Positions 24,995 to 56,107 of a DNA stretch of 64,000 bases are shown here, in pieces. Source of the DNA: Trichoplax sp. H2 (lineage: Eukaryota; Placozoa; Uniplacotomia; Trichoplacea); assembly GCA_003344405.1 (NCBI GenBank), contig NOWV01000105.1, positions 62,001 through 126,000 of the forward strand. Direction: 5' to 3'. Below the pieces are notes generated by a model that was not told where the DNA came from, made no database searches, and saw nothing but the letters and a program-made list of their open reading frames with translations. A program made the translations under genes and the position numbers. Each line of letters starts with the position of its first letter. Position 1 is the stretch's first letter.

Positions 24995-25003
24995 CTTATA
25001 ATA
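24995..25003 (-). promoter_or_regulatory. TATA-like element upstream of gene A
   Basis: TATTATAAG on the minus strand, 52 bases before the ATG. The identical 9-mer lies 59 bases before the gene B ATG, and short flanking blocks also align. A core-promoter role is inferred. Confidence 0.4.
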
Positions 25004-25583
25004 ACTATAATTTCAATACCGAGGGCAAAACATGGTACAAGGTACATCATGATACAATGTAAGATATCAGATGTTGATTGGTAGATGGGTAGTTTATAAT
25101 TTGCATAACAATTCTGTACTTGTGCACCTTGATCATTGGTATTAGTGTGATTAGTACTAAGTTATGATTTTTCTTAATCAGATCGGCTGAGCTTTGATGG
25201 TGTGGATTATACTTTCATCATCAATTTTATTAGTTTGATATGCGTAATAAGCAGTCTAAACAATTGAGTACGCAACTTTGATCTTAAGAATGCCTGCAAT
25301 TTCAAGAGCAATTTTAAAACTACTTTCATATCTGTCTGTTTAATATAATTTTACTGAAGTAGAAAATGAGACACAGCTTGTAAAGAGTATCATGACATGG
25401 ACTGATCATTCAGCTTTATCTTTGAATATCTTTATTATTGTATATTCTATACTACAAGTTAATCTTAAGTATCAGTTATTTTAGCCAGTCTTAGTAATTG
25501 TCCTCATCGAGCTACTATCGTTATTACAACTAAGATATAGAGAGACAATAGGTGTTTTTACTTTTAGGATTTATTGTAAAATA

Positions 25584-25643
25584 GTACCCATGGTTACATT
25601 GCACTTCGTCATTTCTATCGACGTCGTTGCATGTTACGGTTCG
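25584..25643. promoter_or_regulatory. Upstream element shared with gene B
   Basis: About 640-700 bases before the gene A ATG. It aligns over about 60 bases with 51299-51359; the best-kept core is ATTTCTATCGACGTCGTTGC followed by ATGTTAC. No open frame is shared, so a conserved regulatory block is the simplest reading. Confidence 0.45.
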
Positions 25644-28600
25644 ATGTTGTTGTTTTCTAAATTTGAGCTTATTTTCCCATGAATATTAATGTATATAAGT
25701 TACAAGGTAACTTTATTCAGAAAGTAAGTCTGTAGTAATAATCTACAGAAAATGATAGCGTATTTATTGTCACCCTATTGATAGCAGAAATTTGTAGCGT
25801 TAACTCCTCTCAGTATACTGTACATACTGATATAGCTCTTCATTTGTTATACTATTTTTAAGTTTAGTATTAATATTAATCTAGTTAGATTGAATTATTA
25901 GAACATAAATGGTTGATTTACTTTCAGTTTATCTAGTATCGAATGATCGTAACCATCATTTTTTGTTCTTTTGCATCTAATAACATTTTATTGAAATGTC
26001 TATAGTGCTATATATGAGAAGAGGTACCAGTGTCATTGGACTATGAGCATTTCCAATAGTAACCTTCCCTAATCTCCTTTTCTAATATTAATATTCTAGA
26101 TTACCATTTACCGCTGTCCGGTAAATATCTTAAAATTTTGTAAACCTATATGTTAAAATTTAAACATTAGCTTCAAATATAATGCTGTCATCTCAGCTGT
26201 CATATGCATAGATAGACAACATAACCTTGTTATTGACCGAATAAAATACTAAAGGCTGTAGAGAATTTTTTGATTCATAGAACTACGTAATATTTCTGAT
26301 AGCATTATCCTAAAAGCATGAATTATGTTTTTCCGTATCTCGATGATATCAATGTAGCATCATTTCTTGCATGTACATTAATCTGTAGCTAGCTTGCCTA
26401 TCAGGATGATATAAAATCAGATGGATGCGATTCAATAATATATAACCTCATTTAATCGCACTGTATACCTGAAAGGATTTACGCTAAGGTCATCGATTCT
26501 ATTATAATTAAGTCTTCCTTGTAAATGATGCTTGTAGCGCTTTACCATATAAAATTCGTTTTTTTATTTTCTAATTTATGACAGAATTAAAAATATCTAT
26601 ATTAAATGCTGCCTTGACTTTACCTACTGGCTGAGAATATTACGAGTACATAGTCATTAGCCCGCATAGACCGAGGTATGTAACCGGTAGTTTATCTCCA
26701 ACTAAGATTTCAGCAGAGATAAAGTACGGCAAACGTCTATTATGGCACGCATTATTTTAGTGGAACAAGTCTATTTAGTTAGTTTGAATCTATTCAAAAC
26801 GATTGATTAGCAAATAAACAAAATGTCTCCATATGTAGTGAATAGGTACAATTAATTGTCAATCGTCTATGTTTTAAATAACGATTACAGTAATGGAGCA
26901 GGGTCAATAACAGCAATTATTTTTTAAAGTAGAATCTTCAATAAGAAGTAATTTGTATCACAAGGGGCGTGGAAACGCTAATAATTTTGCAATAAATAAA
27001 GCTAAACGCCCAGTTTTGCTTTTAGTCAGTAAATCATCAGCAACAAGTTTTTGGTAAGATGCTGAGCACTAAGATAGTAATTCAGTTAGATTGCTTTTAG
27101 GTTAGTAAAGATAAATAGCAACAAGAAATGTAGGTCAGCAATATTGTTTTACCTTTATTCAAGATAGTAGTCAAGCTATTCGACATTTTCCGTTAATGTG
27201 ATTAATAACGTCGAAACTTTCAAATTATAGCGTAATACGTTAAAAAATAGAGTAATTATTATCGGAACACAAATATAGCATCGATCATCTGCCTTCCAAC
27301 TAGTATCAAATACAACGGACGAATTTGCTATAGCGTTAAACGCACCAAATCCAAAGATTAATAAAAAAAATTGACTAATTATCAGTAATTACGAAAAAAT
27401 AAATGCCTCAAGAAATAGGACGTATTTCCTACAGTAAAAAGCCAACGTGTGCAAAAAAATTACCCATCATCCACTCGGTTAGGAATAAAAGGCGATAGCG
27501 CCAATTTGATTAATATTGACTTAATTGTGCTTAATTAAGTTGATTATTGACTTAGGTTTGGTTATCACGAGGCATCGTAGATTATTCGTATTATCTTGAT
27601 GGCTATCTATTTGTTCTATCAGAGACTGTCATAGTTTAGCAATTAGAAAAGAATGGGATGGGCTAATTTGTTAACTGATTACTTAATGTCAGATCGATTT
27701 AAGGTCACATTGAGATAATGATAATTTAGAATAATCTTGCTTGTCTGAATATTCATGAAATTTAATTATCTATGAATAATTGTTTCAAGCTAGGCATAAA
27801 TTAATTATTATATTTTGCGGAAGATGTATGCAATGCATAAGTTAGGTCAATTATTTTCTCCCCTACTTTAACCTTTCCTTATATGGTAATTCCATCTTCA
27901 TTTGCTTATTTATAGTTGGAGTAATGACAAATGCATATTGAATATTGAAAAATAACTGATACCATAATGCTTGATGGCTATTATAATTCGTGAAATTTAT
28001 GCAGTGAACTCTCTTATATGACAAAAAGATTTCTAGTTACCCTTTGTTCCAGTAATTTTACTGATATGACCTATGTTAACGCTGGCAGCGATACAATTGT
28101 GATCATGATTGAATGAATTGATTTAACGAGCTAATATTCTGCCCTATAGATTAATGTCATCAGTACTGATCTAATAAACTACTTAAGAGACTTTATAGAG
28201 CTGACTGAGTAGAAAATTAAAGATAGTTATAATACAAAATATAATTCGATATGATTGTATTTTGCTGCAGTAATAATTTAATTTCGTCCATTTTAGTAAT
28301 GATATCGACTTATAAGATCTACTGAGATATTAAAAACTTGAAATGACGGAGGCGTACAAGTAATTTCTAAATAAGATTTTAAATTTCATTCATTGTACTT
28401 TCATATTTGCTGATGAAAGCACAGTAGATCAGCTAAGATGTAATAAAGTAGAATTATGAAAGGTCATATAGCTATACCCCTCTATAATCGATTCATGAGA
28501 TTTTATTCAACTACACAAATCATTAATCTTAGTCTATTCTGATCTGAATACGATATAATTTAAATGGTAACCGTTCCTTTTGCTATAATAGATGAATTGA

Positions 28601-30968
28601 ATGACACAGATCCAGCTACAATTTGCAATTTCTTTTCTCCAGATTAATAGATTTTATAATTTCATTAATTAATCGCACTGAAATTTTCGACGGACAATTT
28701 TTAAGTATTACTCTACAGCTGCATCGTGTGAAAATTAAATAATACAGTTTACAGGAACGATGACATTTAGCGATCTTTGGATTAATCACCTTATGTAAGC
28801 TTCCTACTATCCAAAATTAATCATCCTCTTATATAAATATACAATCAAAGCCTTGTCATAATATGGTAGCACTTGCGTTTTTCACGCGGTCTGTTATATT
28901 AATCTAACACATGTAAATTGACTCATTTATTCTTTCTCTTTTATCTATTCTAATAGATCAAAGTGATCAAGCAAGAATACTATTGCAACTCAATAAATAA
29001 GCTAGCTCATAAATTACAGTAATATCCTTAATTATGCTAATTTCTTGTCATGGGTGGACAGATTTATTTGATGAACATAATAGGTAGGATGTCTCTAAGA
29101 TATTATACTAACTTGATGGATTGGACTATTGATATAGATGAATTCCAATAATTGTCTATTTAAGTCTAGCACCATTTTACTGTCTACAAAACTTTATTTC
29201 TATCTCAAGAATACAATCAGTAAAGGTAATAATTATAATTATTATTCTCAGATGTAAGAGTCTTTCACCACGCTCGTATTAGTAATAGCTTTGTAATAGC
29301 TTTCGTTTACGTCAGCTATATTGATTACATTTGTAGTAAAATTTAAAAAATGCTATAGAATGTTCAAACTTGGCATTGTCATTCTTTATCATCTTAAGTA
29401 GAAATTATTCGATACTCCTAAGATGGTGCAGCAATATTATTGTTCGACTAGGAATTTCTTTTTATCTCCATTTACCTTATTTCGTTATTAACTTCATACT
29501 GAGTCATTAGTTGTATGTAGACTACTCTTTATTCGCAATCAGAATCATTAAAAAGTAATGATAATGCTCTATAGTGGATATGTAGCTTTGTCGGAGTAGA
29601 TGTTTAATAAGACAAATTATTTTGGTTGGTCTACAATCATGATCTAATCTGTTCCTAATTATCGCAGTTAAGATTGTTAATTCTTAATAAATCTCTTATA
29701 GAGAGTAAAGAATAATATTTTTCTTGAAAACTTATTTCGACCTAAATTGCTCCAAACTCTATCAGTGCTTTACAACAGGTCCATTAATGATAGTGATGGT
29801 ATATCATTTTTTCCATTAAGCCTATTCTATCATATTTAGCAAATAAGGACTAGAAAAGTAAACCTCTGCTACGCTGGAGGAATAATATTTGATAGGGAAT
29901 AAGATAATATGGCAACCTGAGAAATACATTCATTTGTTAAGATATTTCTATTTGTCATCATTCATCTTCAACTTTTTTTATCTGCAGTAATTTCTATAAC
30001 TACTTTAAATTTATCTGGCATGATTTTTTTATTCACTATATCTAGTGTGTTTCGGAATAATTAACTTAGAATATGAATGATTGGCTAGTTTACGGCTGTT
30101 CTGTTGATAAATTTCTCAGCTAATCCGTTTAATTGATAATGATAGAATATAACACGACTATTTTTAGTCATTGAAGTTTAAACAATCAACATAGACTGCT
30201 TTATCTGTAGCAGCTACAAATCTAGCCATGCTTACTTCTTATCCAATAATTACGGTAATGCGCAGTCACAATGATACAGAGCTACATAAAATCCTATAGC
30301 TACAGTATCTACTATTTCATAAATTACTGAAAATAACTGAATAAAAATAGCATGAGAAAAAATCTTATCTTTGATATCAAATATTATTGCTTTGATAATT
30401 ATTTATTCTCTATGCTAATACGAATGCTTACTATAATGCGAATAAAAAATATCGCGTTAGCATACTATTTATTTACGTATAAGTTTATGTAGCAGTAAAG
30501 ACATAAGGATACAGAAATCAAACAATATTAAAATTGATAAGAAATGAATTAATAGGACAAGTTTAAATTATCATTAGAATCATATTCGATAAAACTACAG
30601 TATGCAGTTGTTATGAAACCGCCAGCTGCACTTTCAGGTAGTATTTTAAATTTAGACAAACTTTACGAATTGTAAGTTTAAAGACATACATTGTAGAAAT
30701 AAAACTATGTTCAAAATGAGCTAAAAGGACGTCTAGAATGAGCAATAAAAATTATAACACCAATGTTATGCGCTAATAAGTATCATATATGCTAGCAAAG
30801 ATAAAGTTTTTTCTCCAGCTTTCAGTTCTACTAGCATCTAATGATTCATTCTCAGCATAGCAGTCTTAACCGTTGTAAAAATTAAATTATGGCATATTGA
30901 AAGTTTTAACTTATTATACGATCATTAAGCCATAATGATATTAAAGAATAAGATCCAGAAAGGTAAGT

Positions 30969-50427
<19,459 letters not shown>

Positions 50428-50485
50428 ACTTGCTGTGGGTAAGGTGAAAGCAAGTGATATGAATTTTGTGCAGCAGGTAGTTATT

Positions 50486-50494
50486 CTTATAATA
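50486..50494 (-). promoter_or_regulatory. TATA-like element upstream of gene B
   Basis: TATTATAAG on the minus strand 59 bases before the ATG, identical to the element before gene A. Confidence 0.4.
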
Positions 50495-50924
50495 CGTGAA
50501 TTTGTAACCTGAGGGGAATGCCTTATACACTATGCATTCGTATTCAAAGGTCAATAAAAGATTGCAGACTAGTGCATTGTATTAATTGATATAATGATAT
50601 TCTAACCGAGTAGAATAGCGCAGTAATATTATTATGCGATCACGAAGCGAGGTAATTGTTTTATTTAGCTCTACTTTTGATAATAAGGCCATTAATATTG
50701 AAATGATAATGACAATTATTGTTTTGTAGAGAGAAAGAGGCAGAGAGGACGATAGGATTGATATTGTGATATGGTTTCTATTCTTCGCGAGCTACGTTAA
50801 TTAAGTAGTTGATGCACATAATTATTTTAGTAATTATCGCCTGCACCTTCTTGAAAAGTTGAATATTAGAGGTCATTTTTAGATTTTATTCTTCAACACA
50901 TCAAAAATAGGAAGCTTGTTCACA

Positions 50925-51240
50925 AAAGTTCAATTTAAGGCTGCTAATATTTGAACTAATTAAAGTTGACTTATTTCCATTAAAATAATATGAAACTCAT
51001 TCGGAAATGATTTAATTTATAGCTGATGATATTTGAACTATTTAAAATTGACTTCTATCCATTACAATAATATGCAACCCCTTTCAGAAATGATTCAATT
51101 TCTCGTGGATGATATTTGAAATAGTTTAATTGACTGACGTCCCTTAAAATGACATAAAACTTATTGGGAAATGATTCTGTTTATAGCTGATGATAGCCGA
51201 ACTAGTTAAAGTTGATTAATATCCATTAAAATGATTTCTT
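50925..51240. repeat. Tandem repeat, 4 copies of about 82 bases
   Basis: CTGATGATATTTGAACTA-like starts at 50941, 51022, 51105 and 51186. Each is followed by TTGACT, CCATTAAAATAATATG and GGAAATGATT in order. Lies 0.5-0.8 kb upstream of gene B. Confidence 0.7.
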
Positions 51241-51298
51241 TTAAATGAATTCAAAAGTCGAAACAAAGGCCAGTCTTGCAAGATTATTGTTGGTTACT

Positions 51299-51359
51299 AG
51301 TAACCCACGGAGACATTGTTCATCTAATTTCTACCGACATCGTCGCATGTTACTGCTTG
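51299..51359. promoter_or_regulatory. Upstream element shared with gene A
   Basis: Core ATTTCTACCGACATCGTCGC followed by ATGTTAC, about 870-930 bases before the gene B ATG. Aligns with 25584-25643 in the same orientation relative to the gene. Confidence 0.45.
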
Positions 51360-51849
51360 ATTATCTCTTTTGTGTCATTCAATACTGTTTATTTCATAAG
51401 ATTGTCGAATAAAAAATTGAAAACGTGATCCTATCATCTAAAGCTTTACCTTATAAGTTAATACAAGCACTGATGTCATAAATATACAAATGTTGCATAA
51501 TATAGGACAGCTGATTGTAAATTGTTTATCCGCCTAACATTCTGTAAGAGAAATGGTAAAGACAATAATATCAACATAGCTTAGACTGTTGCTTTGGGCT
51601 GTATTATGATAGGATATAGAACTAGATAGGTCGACCGATAATAACGAGTTTACGCAATACGAAGTTCAAAAGCTAAGGCTTCCTGCGGTAATTTTAGATG
51701 ATGTAATTAAATTATCTGTGTAATGGCACATAATACAGTTACTATACGAGTATGTCCTATTTTTTGCATAATTGTATTTGAATTTTATTGATGCTTTCAG
51801 GCTTTACAGACTTGAATATCATTGAGAGTTTTTCATCTAGATTATTTGT

Positions 51850-52145
51850 CATAATTATTTACCAAAATTGGTTTAAAAAATACCAATTTAAGTAAAGTAA
51901 CGGATCACCAATACTTTTCGAAGCTGATTTACACTGAAATTAAGTGATTGATTGCTTGGTGTTAAAAAATAGTTACGTGTATATTGAATTTAATATGGTC
52001 TAGCGCCGTTTATAGACGTTATGTACAATATTTATTTGCCTCATTTCTTCAAAAAACATTAATTCAGAAAAGTAACGAATCATCATTATTTTCAGAAGCT
52101 GATTTACGCTGAAATTGAGTGATTGATGCTTAATCTTAAATAATT
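51850..52145. repeat. Two-copy repeat, about 175 bases apart
   Basis: AAGTAACG(G/A)ATCA, then GAAGCTGATTTAC(A/G)CTGAAATT and AGTGATTGAT occur from 51895 and again from 52070. Confidence 0.6.
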
Positions 52146-53360
52146 ATTATGAACATCCTAGCTCATTCATAGGGTAATCTGTAATAGGTCAGGAAGATTT
52201 TTAGATATGAAAATGTGTGCATTTTTGTTGCTTGAGTTCAACGGATGTAAAAAAGGTTCTACTTAAAAAGTGCAGATATCAATCCAATTATCTCGACTTT
52301 GTTTGTGTAAAACATTACGAATGTGCGTGATGGTAAGAAGTAAATAATCTCATTCCTGTGTGGAAAGTGCATAGACATCTTCTGTAAATAGGCCAATTTT
52401 GCTAACTAATTATGCAAACATGAGTGTCTTCATCGGTGTACTGCTATAAAATTGAGTCCAGAAAAGTACGGCAGTTATGCTTCGACTACATGAAGTATTT
52501 AACGTTGAATTACAATCAGGTGCTAGTGATTACTTCTAATTTTGTTCAGCTTCATTTGTTGATTTATAGCTAGATATTTTATTACTCATAGCAGAAGCAT
52601 TCGTCCGAGTAACGCTGGAGAATATTGCAGTAATTATTAATTAATGCTGTCTAGAATGCTAATTAGGTCATACCGGCACTGATCAAACAAGTAAACAATA
52701 ATAGAAACACAATTCAGTACAGTATAATACGAGTATACAACAGTGAATTAATAATATAATGCCATATCTAACTTCAAGCATTCAGTGCTATTGAAATCTC
52801 TCAGCGGATGATTATAATTTGCCACGTTGATAGATAAAAAGAAGATTATTGTCAAGGAAACAAGCAATTATTGATGCACTTACCTGCATATTTTAAAACT
52901 CCAGTTGAGAAGGCTAATTATTGTTACAATGCAAGCACCTTCTTTGTTGCTATGTTGCAGCGGTAGGCCATACAACATACAGTACCTATCTAGTTGGGGG
53001 CATCTTGCCCCCTCTCCTTTTAAGCCTATATGCCATGAAACATGAATAAATGTTATAGCACTTACGTTGATGTACTACGTATGAAAAACATTTACATAAT
53101 TTATTAAGCCATGATAGGTCAAGTTTAAAGGCATGAAAGTTTATGTTTGTAAAGCGAATATTTCTCGAGTGTTAAGAGTGACTTCTCCTTGAAACTTTTG
53201 CGGACTTGTGACATTAGTAGAAGAAGTACTAACTCGTACCATGACAAGTTTTAATAGATCGTTATATCGTGTTGTGTCAAATTCTTTATGATGAGACTTA
53301 ACGAAAATAAGCGATACCTGACCATAAATGGTAGTGAAAGGAATTTGAGATAATTTGAAT

Positions 53361-54165
53361 CACTGGCGACTCGAGGCCAATGGATTAGTTAAACGATAGT
53401 ATCTGACGGTAAAATAGCTAGATACACTAGACGAAAGAATTAGATGGATAGCAGTATCGATAAAATCTGCTTAAGACTAGAATAGAATAATATAGCAATG
53501 ACCGATAAGTAAATTAAGTACACACTAAAGACTTGAGATTAATGGATTGGTTAGGCGATAATATACGATGATAGAACAAGTGAATACACTTGAAAAAGAG
53601 CTAGATAGAAGTATCGATGAAATCTATTTGAGATTAGAACGGAATAATACAACGATAACCAGTAAATTCATTAAGTATGCTCCAGAAAGTCGCAATCAAT
53701 AGATTAGTTAGATGATAGTATACGATGGTAAAACAGCTCTATACACTAGACGAAAGAACTAGGTAGCAGTATTGATAAAATTCGCTTAAGATTAGAACGG
53801 AACAAGATAGCGATTAAAGATATGTTTATTAAGTACACACTAGCGGCTCGAATTCAGTGGATTAATTAGACGATAGTATACGACAGTAAAGCAGCTGAAT
53901 ATACTTGATGAAAGAATTAGATAGATCGTAGCTTCGATGAAATCTGTTTGAGACTAGAACGAAATAATATAGCAATAACCAAAAAGTTAATTATGTGCAC
54001 GCTGGAGACTCGAGATCAATGGATTAGTTAGACGACAGTATATAACGGTATAGCAGCTAAATAAATTAAATTTAATAAAAGAAATTAGATAGATAACAGT
54101 ATCCGTGAAATCTGTTTGAGAATAGAACGTAGAGATACAACGATAACCAATAAATAAATTGATTT
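53361..54165. repeat. Five-copy tandem array, about 160-base unit
   Basis: Units begin near 53361, 53521, 53677, 53835 and 53995. Conserved landmarks within each are ATGGATTAGTTAGACGATAGTATA, GAAAGAATTAGATAGAT, GTATCGATGAAATCTGTTTG, AGA(C/T)TAGAACGGAATAATA and AACCAGTAAATTCATTAAGT. No reading frame stays open across units. Confidence 0.75.
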
Positions 54166-55763
54166 ACTCAGGTCTTTACGCGAAATTAATTATATGTGTC
54201 GGGATAAAAACATCGCAATGTTGGATGTCATCCTGAAATATTTTGGCTACGATGTTACAGGATCTATTTCGATCCTTAATCTATAACTATCGGCCAATGG
54301 TAATAATTATCTACAATATTTAGATTATTTAATGATGCTTTTTGAATTTTTAACAGAATAACATAGGGTCCTAATCTTACGTAGAATATCGATAAACTAA
54401 ACAGTGCAGTAACTCTTCTTGGGTAGTGAAGAAGGAATAGGGGACGACCACAAACCTGAAATAGATACTTTTAGAGTGGTATCCATTTCAACATCTTTTC
54501 CCATTTTGTCACACGAAAATAGCTTGATAAAAATCAAGATACCTTTTTATATCATAGGAGATAATCATGTAAAGCAATTAATTCTATTCATGATCATAAT
54601 TTTGAATAACTAACCGCGATAAATGTGCATTCTTCAATGTACTATAACGGTATCTATCGGTAAATACGCTAGAGACATTATCAAATATACCCTCTGCAAT
54701 TCTATTAAAAGCGGTGTCTTTGGTCATCTTATTTATTCATGTTTTTGTGCATTAGCCCCTCGCTGTACTTAATCTGTAATTCAAGTTAAATTCATAAATT
54801 CATAAAAGAACGTATGTGATGATTTATTCAGTAAGCTGCTATTACTGAGTCATTCTTGAATCGTGTACTAGCATAATAACCTAGAAGCCTCGAAGACTAT
54901 AAAAATTATGTTCGACACTTTAATGTTGGAATGTTATTAAATACCTAAACTGTTTGTAGTTTCTTTTAGAACGCTAATACTGTGGTAAAGTACAGGCAAT
55001 TAATAATTCTATATTTCGACTGCTATCTTGTACAGCATTACGATCAATCAAATGAGTGATAATTATATTTAATGAAATAATTTTTAATCTGTAAATGTTA
55101 GTCTTCGGTCATCGTATAGCGGTAATATAAGTATTTCTTGGTTATACACCTTAGCCAACGAATTTACTTACTTTTAACTTCTTCTCCTACTAATAAAATG
55201 ACCTAAAATATAGTACCGTAATTTTTTTCTATAACCCGCAGCTCATGGACTACTAGAAATCTACGCTAGAAGTAATCCTTAGTTTTGTGTGCGCCTATTC
55301 TTATCTGCTGCTACTGCATTTGATATCACTTTATCAAAAATAGTACATATGATTTATCGTTGCGTGTAATAAAATTTTGACTTACAGAAACAGATTTCAT
55401 AAGCCATATTGTCTATCATTGTAAATACTAATAGAGCTTTAGTAGTTCGGGTAATCTATGGCTATGAATAGACTTAACTGGTAAATAATTAGGAAAGCAG
55501 AATGATCCAATAAAACCTGATAGCTCATAAGTACGCTACTCAAATTGCAAATTATCGTGGAGGTCACATGCGTGTCAAGGGAAGTTGGACGCTTGGCAAA
55601 AAAACTGGAAATTTAGAGTATGTTATCGAATCAGCTTGATGAGCAGTTGCAATGAGACGTTACAAATAAATAGATTGCAATCGAATAACTTTAATTTATA
55701 AGCATTTCAAGAGGGCAGGAAATAAATTGGCTATCGTATATACTGAAGGTAAGTAGAGCGTTA

Positions 55764-55769
55764 TTTATT
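55764..55769 (-). terminator. Possible poly(A) signal of gene C
   Basis: AATAAA on the minus strand, 134 bases after the gene C stop. The hexamer is expected often by chance in this base composition. Confidence 0.25.
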
Positions 55770-55902
55770 CTCATTTGCTATAAAACTTGCCTTTATATTG
55801 CGAATGGATATTGTTAGATATAAAATTAAATAAAGTATATAAATTCAATTGATAAGTTACCAATATGGAGATGTGATAAAATATAATATCATAAGATGAA
55901 AA

Positions 55903-56107
55903 TTATCTTTCAATATTTAAATGGATATTTAATCCTCGAAGCATATCAGTATCCCTAATTCTTTTACAACCATATATATGCAACGACTTTAATCTCTTAC
56001 AATGTTTGACAAGATAAATTAAACTCTCGTGTGTTACATCCCTACAAAAGCTCAGTTTAATCGATTTTAAGGTGCGATAGCATTGGCTATTGGCCAAATC
56101 TTTGACA
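55903..56107 (-). CDS. Gene C exon 9: last LRRs and stop
   Basis: Enters in phase 2 after CATAG. Encodes two LRRs (LKSIKLSFCRDVT and LKSLHIYGCKRI) and ends at TAA. Confidence 0.8.

Larger units (their letters stand above)
24944..30968. other. Intergenic region between genes A and B
   Basis: About 6 kb with no open frame or domain signature I can support on either strand. It holds the promoter side of gene A (up to about 25650) and the 3' flank of gene B (just below 30969). No tRNA-like cloverleaf or repeat array stood out. Confidence 0.6.
50428..55902. other. Intergenic region between genes B and C
   Basis: No supportable gene. It contains the promoter side of gene B, a shared upstream element, three tandem-repeat blocks and, near 55764, a possible poly(A) signal for gene C. 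The 54419-54613 plus-strand open frame is short and looks non-coding. Confidence 0.6.
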
